Part shown: positions 42,087 to 51,813 of the stretch, piece by piece | How positions within the stretch are numbered: position 1 is the first letter of the stretch | Layout: the number at the start of each line of letters is the position of its first letter | NCBI GenBank assembly: GCA_000961765.1 | Contig: LADT01000041.1 | Coordinates: 1 to 55,972 of the forward strand | DNA: 55,972 nucleotides | From: Clostridiaceae bacterium BRH_c20a | GTDB taxonomy: Bacteria > Bacillota > Peptococcia > Peptococcales > BICA1-8 | Direction: 5' to 3' | Notes under the pieces: model-generated | What the model saw: the letters and a program-made list of their open reading frames with translations, nothing else | Database searches by the model: none | Told to the model about the DNA's origin: nothing | Position numbers and translations under genes: made by a program

Positions 42087-43091
42087 TCAACTTTTTATTG
42101 ACCTACTAAACATAACCTGAGCATAATTCTCAATGTCATTAGGTGTTAGCATATTATACTTTTGCTTTACAGCACTAAAATACTCACCAATAATTTCTTT
42201 ACTGATTGTTCGGTTAGAATGTGCATCTGCCGGAAGTTTGCCACGCGTTTTGATCCAGGGCATTTCAGAGTGCGTAAACCGCTCTAGTATTTTTCCACTG
42301 TAACAGCAAAAGTTCTGAATAACACTGTCGATAACAGCTTTTTCCGAGTCCGTAAACACAGAAACATCAAACTCATCATTACTTTCGATCGGATCAAAAC
42401 GGTAACCGGAGTAACGGTTATAGATTTCCCGGTAAACCGGGCCGTGCACCCAAGCTTCGCAATCCTCGCTAAACAAGAAACTTTCCATAAATGCATGATA
42501 GAAACCCTGAATATAATATAAAGCTTTCTGCAATGCGAGCGGCGTAATATCTTCACACCGGAACAATAGGTAGTCGATTACATCCTCCACTTTAGAAACT
42601 TCAGTATTTTGCCCACCAAGCAATTCTATAATGGTACGTTTACTCTTTTCATATGCGGTTTGGGATTTTAAATTCCCTTTTTTTTCCTCCAGAAGCGATA
42701 AGTAAAAAGCTGGTTCCTCGTAAATTATCTGTAGCACATCGGAATACTGTTTTGATGGCATATCGCCATCACAATAACGAGTAAATGTCATCTCTCCCCA
42801 ACCTAAAAGTAAAGAAAGCGGACGTTTTCCAATATTATACTTTTGTGGGATCTCTAAGATATTTTCAAGCGAAATTATGTCATTTTTTTGGCGGTAAGCA
42901 TCATACAAAGCTTTTAGATTTCCATCCTCAATCTTTGCTACATAGACTTCAGAACCACATTCTGTACATATCGCTTTCTTTCCGGGATAATTATATTCTT
43001 CACCCTTCAATGTGCCTGTCATAGAAATACTTTCTACATAATAGGCGACATCTTTTCTGCATTCCTCACAGAATGTCATTTTCTCATTCAT
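42087..43091 (-). CDS. MqsA-like antitoxin with C-terminal Panacea (DUF4065) domain
   Basis: About 334 residues in three parts. A zinc finger (CEEC, residues about 8-11, and CTEC, about 41-44) and an Xre-like helix-turn-helix (LSLLLGWGEMTFTRYCDGDM) together copy the layout of MqsA. From about residue 175 a Panacea/SocA-type DUF4065 domain follows (VIDYLLFRCEDITPLALQKALYYIQGF, then AWVHGPVYREIYNRYSGY). Panacea domains are antitoxin modules that neutralise many kinds of toxin. It lies 27 bp downstream of the toxin gene. ATG at 43091 is seven bases after GGAGG. It should repress its own promoter through the helix-turn-helix. Confidence 0.85.
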   Translation of the reverse strand: MNEKMTFCEECRKDVAYYVESISMTGTLKGEEYNYPGKKAICTECGSEVYVAKIEDGNLKALYDAYRQKNDIISLENILEIPQKYNIGKRPLSLLLGWGEMTFTRYCDGDMPSKQYSDVLQIIYEEPAFYLSLLEEKKGNLKSQTAYEKSKRTIIELLGGQNTEVSKVEDVIDYLLFRCEDITPLALQKALYYIQGFYHAFMESFLFSEDCEAWVHGPVYREIYNRYSGYRFDPIESNDEFDVSVFTDSEKAVIDSVIQNFCCYSGKILERFTHSEMPWIKTRGKLPADAHSNRTISKEIIGEYFSAVKQKYNMLTPNDIENYAQVMFSRSIKS

Positions 43092-43118
43092 AAAGCTTCC
43101 TCCTTTCATTTCCGCAGA

Positions 43119-43529
43119 CTACCGGAATAGGTAATCTATCGGCTTGTTCCGCTTATGGAATGATATGACAAACACTCGGTTTCCTCCACTAACATCGATA
43201 ATGTTAAATTTTGTATAAATGTCTACCATTTCTTCATTACCTTCAAAATTGAATAACATGTCTTGCAGACAGAAAACATATAACACCTCATGCTCAAATC
43301 TCAAATTCGTATTTTGTAGGGTATGGCAAAAATCCTCGGGCGTGATTTTTAGAAGAATCTCTTTCTGTTTTTTACTGTTAAGATTATATTCGTTTATGAA
43401 ATCAATGTTTTCCTGTCTATTCTCGTTTTTTGAAATATAAAATCGGCTTTCTCTCACGCAATCCTGTATTATTTCCAAAACAGTAGAAATTTGCTTACTG
43501 GTATAATTCTGATTGTAATATGTGACCAT
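43119..43529 (-). CDS. MqsR-like toxin
   Basis: About 136 residues. The C-terminal half reads LKITPEDFCHTLQNTN, then EMVDIYTKFN and RVFVISFHKR, which follows the MqsR pattern (L-S-x-x-D-F-Y-K-S, then D-V, then V-L-I-V-S-F). MqsR is an mRNA interferase of the RelE fold. The N-terminal extension is longer than in MqsR (98 residues). Gene order toxin-antitoxin is that of mqsRA. ATG at 43529 is seven bases after GAGG; an upstream in-frame ATG has no ribosome site. The assignment rests on pattern and context, not a search. Confidence 0.65.
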   Translation of the reverse strand: MVTYYNQNYTSKQISTVLEIIQDCVRESRFYISKNENRQENIDFINEYNLNSKKQKEILLKITPEDFCHTLQNTNLRFEHEVLYVFCLQDMLFNFEGNEEMVDIYTKFNIIDVSGGNRVFVISFHKRNKPIDYLFR

Positions 43530-43561
43530 TGCATCACCTCTTTGCAATGCAATAATACTAT

Positions 43562-43603
43562 ATTATATGCTAATTGTAAATATTTATGCATCAATTAGTG
43601 CAT
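43562..43603 (-). promoter_or_regulatory. Toxin-antitoxin promoter with dyad operator
   Basis: On the minus strand a TATAAT (43562-43567) lies directly downstream of an inverted repeat CTAATTG...CAATTAG (43570-43576 and 43592-43598, 15-bp spacer). The dyad extends to ATGC/TGCAT with a small bulge. No good -35 box is visible, and the dyad covers its place. This fits autorepression by the MqsA-like helix-turn-helix. Confidence 0.55.
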
Positions 43604-43610
43604 TTATTTT

Positions 43611-43641
43611 TAAAAAATGCTCCCTGGAATATCAGAGAGCA
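43611..43641 (-). terminator. Terminator after the CRISPR array
   Basis: Stem TGCTCTCTG/CAGGGAGCA on the minus strand (one mismatch), followed by TTTTTTAAAAA. The only transcript it could end from upstream is that of the CRISPR array. Confidence 0.6.
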
Positions 43642-44112
43642 CTGGTCATGATTCAGCCAGACATATTCAGTTCCTTATCTTTAAAACAATGTTTCTTCTG
43701 AAAATCGTTATGCGCTTACGCCGTGGATACTGTTCATTATATTCTCCAATGCTAAAAGCAATCTGCTGTCAGGTCAATCCATGATATATTGAAGCGATAG
43801 TCATACGAAATTGGCTGTGTATCTTTTTTTGTAATTTATTTTCTTTGTGTTTAATTTATTACTCTATTTTATATTGACCCATCCCAAAAACTGTCCCTTT
43901 TTCAATATGAATTAATTCCCCCTAGCCAATTAGAGGCATTACCTAATTACCTAATTACCTAATGTTAATAATTCGATTCGCTTGAATTTTTGCTTATCTT
44001 GGCATGCTTTTCACCTCGATAGTAATGTACCATAAGGGATTTCGAAAAGCAAAAGGAACCGTCCCCGGTGCATACTCCTATCAAAGCAAAACCGCGACAA
44101 TGTATTCGTAAT
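43642..44112. other. Non-coding stretch beyond the leader-distal array end
   Basis: No gene is found. At 43914-43934 there is AATTCC...CTAG...AATTAG, which resembles a decayed CRISPR repeat; at 43951-43975 there are three tandem ACCTAATT copies. At 44058-44072 lies GAACCGTCCCCGGTG, a fragment of the REP-like transposon end. The rest is AT-rich and without signals I can name. Confidence 0.5.
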
Positions 44113-46726
44113 GTTTCAATTCCCTAGCGGGAATTAGTTTTTTTAGACCAGAGCAGAGGTGGCAAGAGGAGCACCCATCCATAAATCTCTGTTTCAATTC
44201 CCTAGCGGGAATTAGTTTTTTTTAGACGATTTCCAAGTTTGAGCTGTGGCAATTGTTTGGGCACGTTTCAATTCCCTAGCGGGAATTAGTTTTTTTTAGA
44301 CGAAGATGATAAAGACCCTAATAAAAACTCCGGAAAAGAGTTTCAATTCCCTAGCGGGAATTAGTTTTTTTTAGACTATGGTACCTACAATTATGGATGC
44401 TCCTGGTTGGAGTCAGTTTCAATTCCCTAGCGGGAATTAGTTTTTTTTAGACAAAATCAAAACAAGACGCAGAAGAAAAACTTTTAAAAGTGTTTCAATT
44501 CCCTAGCGGGAATTAGTTTTTTTTAGACTGTTTATCTAGTTCCAGGTAATCAAGTATTTTATTATAAAGTTTCAATTCCCTAGCGGGAATTAGTTTTTTT
44601 TAGACGAAAGTTGCATGTGGCAAGGTTATCTCAGGTATGTAAAGGTTTCAATTCCCTAGCGGGAATTAGTTTTTTTTAGACCGTTAGAAATACTTTTCAA
44701 GAAATGCGAATTACCATGTTTCAATTCCCTAGCGGGAATTAGTTTTTTTTAGACAAGTAGGGGCCCTGGGGTATAAAATACTAAATTCACACGTTTCAAT
44801 TCCCTAGCGGGAATTAGTTTTTTTTAGACTATCAAGAATCTACATTAGCGGTTTCCGCTAGATAGGAGTTTCAATTCCCTAGCGGGAATTAGTTTTTTTT
44901 AGACTCATTAATCTTGTGGGAGGAGTTCCGTTTTTTATTATGTTTCAATTCCCTAGCGGGAATTAGTTTTTTTTAGACAAAACAAAAAAACCCCAAAAAA
45001 TTACATTCACCGGGGTTCCCAGTTTCAATTCCCTAGCGGGAATTAGTTTTTTTTAGACTTTAGAAAAAACATTACTTGAATTGTCCGCTTATATGTTTCA
45101 ATTCCCTAGCGGGAATTAGTTTTTTTTAGACTAGCGGATTATACCCTCCCCTATCGAATAAATTCGAAAGTTTCAATTCCCTAGCGGGAATTAGTTTTTT
45201 TTAGACATTAAGAGGCTCTCCCTTACCCTTAAATTGGAGGTGAAATCTGTTTCAATTCCCTAGCGGGAATTAGTTTTTTTTAGACTCCCTGGGTTGGCTC
45301 AGTAAAGCTACAGATCAAGATTTGTTTCAATTCCCTAGCGGGAATTAGTTTTTTTTAGACAAATAATTTATACTATGCTGAAAAGGATCATAAAGCGTTT
45401 CAATTCCCTAGCGGGAATTAGTTTTTTTTAGACAGAGGTTGGCTAATGATATTAAGGGATTGTATAAGTATCAGAGTTTCAATTCCCTAGCGGGAATTAG
45501 TTTTTTTTAGACTTCTTAAAGTTATCTCGAAAAGCCCAAAGATGGGTTATGTTTCAATTCCCTAGCGGGAATTAGTTTTTTTTAGACAGCAACAAAAAAT
45601 AAACCTGTATCCAGCTTCCTTTAATGTTTCAATTCCCTAGCGGGAATTAGTTTTTTTTAGACATAGCCACGAAACAGCACTAGCCCGCATGACTCGCGAG
45701 TTTCAATTCCCTAGCGGGAATTAGTTTTTTTTAGACGGCTCGTGGTGGTATTGATGAAAAGGTGAATGAGAAGGTTTCAATTCCCTAGCGGGAATTAGTT
45801 TTTTTTAGACGTTGGTATTTTAATATTATTGAGAAGGTAGGTGTGATTAGTTTCAATTCCCTAGCGGGAATTAGTTTTTTTTAGACCATTACAAGCAAAA
45901 AAGATAATAAATGTTCGGGTTTTGGGTTTCAATTCCCTAGCGGGAATTAGTTTTTTTTAGACTTGTTGATTTGGTTGTTGGTAGTTTACAGATAATGACG
46001 TTTCAATTCCCTAGCGGGAATTAGTTTTTTTTAGACGGAAGGAAAATTGGTGAGGGGAGGCAAAAAGGTCATATTTTAGTTTCAATTCCCTAGCGGGAAT
46101 TAGTTTTTTTTAGACAAAAAATCCTTCTAGCCCCCGTAACACTCGACACATTCCTTCGTTTCAATTCCCTAGCGGGAATTAGTTTTTTTTAGACGGAAAT
46201 GGTGGATTTGCTGACAAGGGTAAGGTTCATGTTGTTTCAATTCCCTAGCGGGAATTAGTTTTTTTTAGACAGCAAGCTGCCCTATATGAAGGACAACCTA
46301 TGTTTCAGTGTTTCAATTCCCTAGCGGGAATTAGTTTTTTTTAGACGATTGGATGCAGCTCATAGGGGAAGATGGCCTAGGACGTTTCAATTCCCTAGCG
46401 GGAATTAGTTTTTTTTAGACTTATTATGCCGGTGGAGGAGATACCAAAGGTGATGGATCGTTTCAATTCCCTAGCGGGAATTAGTTTTTTTTAGACACCT
46501 TTATTAAAATTACGACAAAATTCGGCATTTTTGCTGTTTCAATTCCCTAGCGGGAATTAGTTTTTTTTAGACAGAATTAAAACAGGTTCTCGTTGAGAGA
46601 GGGATAACGGATCGTTTCAATTCCCTAGCGGGAATTAGTTTTTTTTAGACAATTGATTGCTTAAATCCTTATATTGATTTTAAAAGCATGTTTCAATTCC
46701 CTAGCGGGAATTAGTTTTTTTTAGAC
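44113..46726 (-). CRISPR. CRISPR array, 35 repeats, 34 spacers
   Basis: A 37-bp repeat (on the + strand GTTTCAATTCCCTAGCGGG, then AATTAG, eight T, AGAC) occurs 35 times with spacers of 36-43 bp. In the transcribed (minus) sense it begins GTCTAAAAAAAACTAATTCC and ends GGGAATTGAAAC. It forms a 7-bp stem AATTCCC/GGGAATT and leaves the canonical 8-nt handle ATTGAAAC. The repeat at 44113 has seven instead of eight T and marks the old end. The other copies appear identical. Leader and cas2 lie at the high-coordinate end, so new spacers enter at 46726. The uniform repeats suggest an active array. I found no spacer matching another place in the window. Confidence 0.98.
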
Positions 46727-46892
46727 TGCGCGGGTGATAATGGGCATGGTTATTAGCTTAGAAGTATGTTTTGCGAGATGCTATGATGCTTATAACAATT
46801 AATATTCTTCTCTTATCATAAAACTCCTCTTTTTCCTATCAAAACATACATCGAGTGCCTTCTGTTATTTTTACACACCTAAGCTTCTCGCT
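46727..46892 (-). promoter_or_regulatory. CRISPR leader
   Basis: This 166-bp AT-rich region lies between the cas2 stop and the first repeat. It holds a perfect 10-bp inverted repeat: GTATGTTTTG at 46764-46773 and CAAAACATAC at 46840-46849, 66 bp apart. It must carry the array promoter and the Cas1-Cas2 integration signals. Confidence 0.75.
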
Positions 46893-47171
46893 CTAAAAAA
46901 TAATATCAGCTTCACCATAGATAAAAACAGGAATGCCCATGCGCTCTACTTTGCCTACGCAAGAGCTGCATTGCCTATAGAAAAATATGCTATCTTCTTT
47001 AGTATTCATTAAATTCCACAATTTATACTTCAGTTCAACAACATCAGTAGGGTGCAGCTTTGCTTCGAAAACACTATATTGAACAGGTGTAGCAAAATTC
47101 TTCAAAACTTTAAATATTTTATTTCGCCGCTTATCATCAGAAATATCGTAAACTATAACATAATTCTCCAT
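46893..47171 (-). CDS. cas2: CRISPR adaptation endonuclease Cas2
   Basis: A 92-residue ferredoxin-like protein. MENYVIVYDISDDKRRNKIF has the conserved Asp (residue 9), and QYSVFEAKLHP is the dimer strand. A CSSC pair occurs near residue 70. With Cas1 it integrates new spacers. It starts 6 bp after the cas4-cas1 stop; the ribosome site is weak (TTAGGTAAT), so translation is probably coupled. Confidence 0.96.
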   Translation of the reverse strand: MENYVIVYDISDDKRRNKIFKVLKNFATPVQYSVFEAKLHPTDVVELKYKLWNLMNTKEDSIFFYRQCSSCVGKVERMGIPVFIYGEADIIF

Positions 47172-47177
47172 ATATAA

Positions 47178-48794
47178 TTACCTAACAAGAAAAGCGTGAT
47201 AATTTTCCAATTCATTAGTAAGAACCTTTGCTAAAATCCTAGCCTGTAATTCAATAATGCGCCTGTAGCTAAGCTTATATTCAAATATTGGATGGGTTAT
47301 TTCTTCATTTATTCGATTGCGGTAAGCCTGAAATAATGCTTTTCTCCCCTTTTCCGTCATTTGACATCTTTCAAAGGATATTTCAAAATCATCTTTATTA
47401 ACCATTCCAGTATTGATAGCTGTTAAAACCGCTGAATCAACAATAATCGCCCGAAATTCCTCCATCATATCTAATGCTAGAGCAGGTCTGCCATAAAGAT
47501 TACTGTGATAGAATCCCAAATATGGATCTAAGCCCACCCGCATTAGTTCATTTATTACTTCTTTATTAAGTAGGGTATAGCCATAAGAAAGCATGGTATT
47601 GATGGGATCTCTGGGAGGTCTACGGTTACGACCTATGAAATAAAAATCATCATTATTTTTTAACAAGGAATCAAACACTTTAAAATATTCTTTACTGCCA
47701 TTCCCTTCATACCCCAAAAGCACATCCTTGCTTTTTGCTGTAGCAACCTTTTTTATTATTTTACTCAATTGCTCAACAACAGCCGTTATATCTCCTTTTT
47801 TCAAGGAACGGTTATAGCGCATAAGTAAAGTGCGCATATTGGCTAATTTACCTGTGATAAAAGCTTTTGCCAAATCTAGGCTCTTGGATGAATTATCTAT
47901 CGTCCTAGCTTGGGCCAAGCGCAAAATACTGTTTTTGCTGAGAATAGGATTAAGCCATCCCAGGTAATTCCCATAGGTAGTTCCGAAGTGGACAGGGATG
48001 GATCTCTTTAAAAGTTCCTGCAATAATTGACTAGAAATATTCACTGGACCAATTAATACTATCTGATCAACAGCATTCATAGGAATGTCTTTCACTATTT
48101 CTTTATCCTTAGTAAGTAAAATCCTTCCGTCCTTCTTTTTCAAATAAGCACCTGGTGTATCAACATACAATACCCGTCCCAAATTCGCTGTTGGCACAGG
48201 CCTACGAGGTTTTATAGTCCCTTCTTTTATAAAAGCCGTTTCTTGAGGCAAACAACGCTCAACCAAGCTGCAACCGTTACACCGCTGATCATTGACAGGG
48301 TCAGGCAAAATCTGTTCTTCAATAATACATCTACCCTGTTCTATAGTATGAATAGTTAGCTCCCTTAATTCCTGGGAAAGGGCTACCACTCTTCTTGATG
48401 ATGACTCGACATAAAAAATGTAACCCTGGTTAATCTCCTGATTTAGATATTCTTCTAGTAATAATGCTTGACAACAAACCTGGACATCGTCATTCAAGTT
48501 ATTTCGCAACTCACCTTTTTTATATTCTACCGGATAAATCAGACCTTCTTTTTCTTCCACTACATCTAAAGTGCCAGCAATTTTATAAAGCTCAGAATCT
48601 AAGTATATCTTTCTATGCTGTTTACGATCAGACCGCCATTGAACAGACCTTTCTTCCCGTCGTTCTTCCTGAAATTTTCCCTCTAGAGTGTGTTCGTTAT
48701 AATCCTGGGCTTGTTCAACAACCCGATAATAAAAATTCCTTGGACAATAGAGAATTTCCGCTACTGCTGAAATTGGCAATTTACATTCAATCAT
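47178..48794 (-). CDS. cas4-cas1: Cas4-Cas1 fusion protein
   Basis: A 538-residue fusion. Residues about 1-205 are Cas4, the exonuclease that trims prespacers and selects PAMs: first cluster Cys in YCPRNFYYR, nuclease residues in AGTLDVV and YPVEYKKGEL, and the Cys cluster CNGCSLVERC (about 167-176). Residues about 210-538 are Cas1: LGRVLYVDTPGAYLKKKDGRI at the N-terminal beta domain, catalytic Glu in LLGYEGNGSKEYF, His in LGFYHSNLYGRPALALD, and the acidic pair in MMEEFRAIIVDS. Fusion ties prespacer trimming to integration. Best known in I-G (I-U) and some V-B systems; less usual with an I-B effector. ATG follows a weak GGGTAGGG site. Confidence 0.95.
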   Translation of the reverse strand: MIECKLPISAVAEILYCPRNFYYRVVEQAQDYNEHTLEGKFQEERREERSVQWRSDRKQHRKIYLDSELYKIAGTLDVVEEKEGLIYPVEYKKGELRNNLNDDVQVCCQALLLEEYLNQEINQGYIFYVESSSRRVVALSQELRELTIHTIEQGRCIIEEQILPDPVNDQRCNGCSLVERCLPQETAFIKEGTIKPRRPVPTANLGRVLYVDTPGAYLKKKDGRILLTKDKEIVKDIPMNAVDQIVLIGPVNISSQLLQELLKRSIPVHFGTTYGNYLGWLNPILSKNSILRLAQARTIDNSSKSLDLAKAFITGKLANMRTLLMRYNRSLKKGDITAVVEQLSKIIKKVATAKSKDVLLGYEGNGSKEYFKVFDSLLKNNDDFYFIGRNRRPPRDPINTMLSYGYTLLNKEVINELMRVGLDPYLGFYHSNLYGRPALALDMMEEFRAIIVDSAVLTAINTGMVNKDDFEISFERCQMTEKGRKALFQAYRNRINEEITHPIFEYKLSYRRIIELQARILAKVLTNELENYHAFLVR

Positions 48795-48816
48795 GTCCCT
48801 ACCCCTTAACTATAAA

Positions 48817-51141
48817 TTAGCGAAGAAACTCTAAACCATACTGTTTATTATAAGGAATATCTAAAATATAAATCCCATTTTCCAGCTGAAGCTTTTCTCT
48901 TTGAGCAAAAGCCTTCTTCCGTCCAACACGAATACCCCGCTCTTTCAGTAGCACTTCCAAATCTTCTAAAGGAGAATATAGTTCCTTTGGCACTAGCATT
49001 AAAGTTGGTAAAATATCCTCCCTTGCCTTAAACGAACCTTGACTGTTCTCCTCATCCTCATCTCCATACCTTTCCTTGGGCGTTCTGCCAAAAACTAAAT
49101 CTTCCATGACCATTTCTTCCATTTTATAATCGGCTAAACGGGGTTCCTCTGGGTATAAATCATTAACCCATTGAATAGCAGCATTACTAGATAAAAATCC
49201 TTCGCTATTTTCCAGTATTGACCAACTGGTCTTTAAAATATTCTCGTTATAGGGTAATATCTCAATGCTATTTTCCCAGTTAACTGGAAAGATGTGCAGT
49301 TGATAAGAAAAGAACGGTGGAAACTGGGCTTTTTTACAAACTTCGCATCCACATATTGGAGGCGAGGGACCCTTCCCTCTGCGATGCAATCTCCCAGCCC
49401 TTTGAATAAGGCTATCTATTGGAGCAATTTCACTATACATAATATGACTAGAAATATCTAAACTCAATTCACAAATTTGGGTAGTAACTAAAATAATCTG
49501 CTGGTTATTCACTATTTTTTCCTGGGATAATAATAGAACTTCCTCGTCACTTCTTTTTTCCTGTTCTTTAAAAACTATTTTAATCAGTCTTTCTTTCAAT
49601 TCCCTGTCAGTTCTCGTAAACTGAGAATGATAACATATGATATTTACATCCTGGAATTGTTCTTGTAATTCCTTGGCGACCGCTTTAGCCCGCTCTACCT
49701 GATTAACAACAATCATTTGTTTTAAGTTAATATGTTCCCGAACCAAATTTATTAATTTAGGATTTAATTTGTTTTCCTTTATAAGAGGCTCATTTTCTAA
49801 GGTAACTTTACAAGCATTAGTATCAATTTCGGTTATTTGAACCAATTCATATTTTTGATTATCAGAGGCTTTTTGTAGTGCACTTTGAAAGGAAATGGGC
49901 AAAGTAGCACTCATAATAATATGGGGTATTGATAGTTCACGAAGAATAAATAAGCACTGTCCAATCTTGGCTAACAATAATGGGTCATAATAGTGGATTT
50001 CATCAAAAACAATTAGGGATGTTTGTAAATGACCGAACGCCCTATCAGAATAACGATAACAATGAAGTAAGGAATATAACAAGTGGTCAATAGTAGAAAT
50101 ATTTAATGGTTTTGCATACCAACAGTTAATTATTTTCTCTACTTTCAGGTAGTCTTCATCTTCCCCATCCCACTCCCTAGCCAGCATACTTTCAACTTCC
50201 GAATGATAAACCCCCACATCTTGAGCTTGAAATCCATATTTTTCTGGTTCAATGAAGTCCCAGTACATGGAGTTAGAAGTAAATTTAGTAGGAAGCGTAA
50301 AGATAAGCTTATTAACTTCACCTGCTTCTATAAGTCCATGGCATGCTAATAAAGCGGCACCTGTTTTCCCTGACCCGCAGCCGCCTTGGATTAATAAATT
50401 TCTTTTCCCCTTTTTAATCTTTTCCCTCACAGTATTTTGCAGATCATTAGTCCCTCTAACAACTTCTGAGTGAGTAAATCCTGACCATATTTCCGTCAAT
50501 GAAAAAGAAAATATTTTCTTACCAGCACTGGCCAAATAGTCTACATAAGTAAGCATTGCCAAAAGAAAAGAATACAGACTTTTAAACTGCAAACCTTTAT
50601 TTTCAGGAAGCCTTTCCACCATCATTTTAGCCTTTTGTACCCTATCCGCACCCTCAAAGCCTATAACCTGTGGAGGTAATCCTTTGATATCTTTGAGCCA
50701 GATACCTAAAATATTTTCTAATTCTTGAGTAAATATTGCAATTTTCCCCATGCCCTTTACTCTCTCACCGGCAAAAACATTATTATAAAGGAGCTGATGA
50801 TGTCCTAAAACTGCTAGTGCCGAGGCCAAAAATAAATTATTTCTGGGCCAACCTTTGGCTTCTCCATATAAATAAAAAGAAAAAAAGGCATGAGTAATTT
50901 TTCCTCTTTTTCTTTCATCTCGAATATATTTCTGCCAGAGAGTAGTCCCCTTCCCCAGGTCGTGACAAACAATGGTCTCTCTAACTAAAAAATTTAATTC
51001 ATTTCCTGAACTTAAACCCATTTTAACGGCAAGACAAGAATATACTTTGGTATGGGATAACCACAGGCTATCCCATACTTTCAAGCATCTAGTAATATGT
51101 TCATCTAGGGTTTGTCCATTACCCTTCGCCCAGATTTTCAT
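48817..51141 (-). CDS. cas3: CRISPR helicase-nuclease Cas3
   Basis: This 774-residue protein is recruited by Cascade to degrade the target. The HD nuclease domain is at the N-terminus: CHDLGKGTTLWQKYI (about 59-73), then HAFFS and GHHQLL. The helicase core starts with GGCGSGKTGAALLACHG (Walker A, about 254-270), then LIVFDEIHYYDP (Walker B), MSATLP, and QRAGRLHRRGKG near residue 590. HD and helicase are fused in one chain, as usual in I-B. ATG overlaps the cas5 stop (ATGA). Confidence 0.95.
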   Translation of the reverse strand: MKIWAKGNGQTLDEHITRCLKVWDSLWLSHTKVYSCLAVKMGLSSGNELNFLVRETIVCHDLGKGTTLWQKYIRDERKRGKITHAFFSFYLYGEAKGWPRNNLFLASALAVLGHHQLLYNNVFAGERVKGMGKIAIFTQELENILGIWLKDIKGLPPQVIGFEGADRVQKAKMMVERLPENKGLQFKSLYSFLLAMLTYVDYLASAGKKIFSFSLTEIWSGFTHSEVVRGTNDLQNTVREKIKKGKRNLLIQGGCGSGKTGAALLACHGLIEAGEVNKLIFTLPTKFTSNSMYWDFIEPEKYGFQAQDVGVYHSEVESMLAREWDGEDEDYLKVEKIINCWYAKPLNISTIDHLLYSLLHCYRYSDRAFGHLQTSLIVFDEIHYYDPLLLAKIGQCLFILRELSIPHIIMSATLPISFQSALQKASDNQKYELVQITEIDTNACKVTLENEPLIKENKLNPKLINLVREHINLKQMIVVNQVERAKAVAKELQEQFQDVNIICYHSQFTRTDRELKERLIKIVFKEQEKRSDEEVLLLSQEKIVNNQQIILVTTQICELSLDISSHIMYSEIAPIDSLIQRAGRLHRRGKGPSPPICGCEVCKKAQFPPFFSYQLHIFPVNWENSIEILPYNENILKTSWSILENSEGFLSSNAAIQWVNDLYPEEPRLADYKMEEMVMEDLVFGRTPKERYGDEDEENSQGSFKAREDILPTLMLVPKELYSPLEDLEVLLKERGIRVGRKKAFAQREKLQLENGIYILDIPYNKQYGLEFLR

Positions 51142-51800
51142 AAAACAACTCTCTTTTCACCTAATAAATAGGCTTCAATAGGTTCCTCTAACTGCATTTT
51201 GGAAGCAATATAATAACCCTGGTATTTTACACCACTCCAAGTCCTTCTGTTACCCCTTTCTTCAGCTAAAAAACCGATAGGTAAGTAAAACAGCTCCACC
51301 TTATTAACAGGTCTACCTAATTCCTGAGGTAATATACTGTCTATCTCCTGGGTCATGGTTTTTTTAATGGGGAAAACTTCAACTTCTTTAACCTCTACTA
51401 CATCATCAGATTCGCCCAAACACAAAGGAAAATAGGGATTATCTAAAGCTTTAGCAATATGTTCTATTAGTCCCTGTTCACCTTTGACAGCAATCTGATA
51501 AACCGGTTGGATTAATTTATGGCGCATAACTAAAGTCCGCATTTGTTTATCACGCCGGTCCCATTTAATTATTTTATTATAGCCTTCAATCCTCTCACCG
51601 GGCTTAATCAGTAATATTCCTATATCTAATTTATCCATATTACTATGATCATCACTGGACCAACCCATGGCAGCAGATAATAAGCCGAAGATTGTAGTGA
51701 TAGGCGGTACTGGGTAAGTAGTGTGAACATTTACAGCAGTTGGGATACGAAATGAGCACCAGACGGGGACTTCCAGAGTTGCTTTAAGAATAGCCTCCAT
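51138..51800 (-). CDS. cas5: Cascade subunit Cas5 (type I-B)
   Basis: A 220-residue RAMP protein. MEAILKATLEVPVWCSFRIP and the glycine-rich turn TTIFGLLSAAMGWSSDD are the Cas5 N-terminal signature. Cas5 holds the 5' handle of the crRNA in Cascade. ATG follows GGGGAG; the stop overlaps the cas3 start. It lies 13 bp after cas7. Confidence 0.93.
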   Translation of the reverse strand: MEAILKATLEVPVWCSFRIPTAVNVHTTYPVPPITTIFGLLSAAMGWSSDDHSNMDKLDIGILLIKPGERIEGYNKIIKWDRRDKQMRTLVMRHKLIQPVYQIAVKGEQGLIEHIAKALDNPYFPLCLGESDDVVEVKEVEVFPIKKTMTQEIDSILPQELGRPVNKVELFYLPIGFLAEERGNRRTWSGVKYQGYYIASKMQLEEPIEAYLLGEKRVVL

Positions 51801-51813
51801 ATTAAAATCTCCC

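Noticed and set aside
42284-42556. A 90-codon minus-strand frame inside the antitoxin gene.
   Set aside because: It lies in another frame of a well-supported gene and has no signal of its own.
44979-45021. A spacer with a terminator-like AAACCCC...GGGGTT pattern as a functional element.
   Set aside because: It is one of 34 spacers of normal length; inverted bases are expected if the source was a terminator on a phage or plasmid.
44113-46726. Reading the CRISPR array as transcribed on the + strand.
   Set aside because: The repeat ends in ATTGAAAC only on the minus strand, the shortened terminal repeat is at 44113, and cas2 with the leader lies at the other end.
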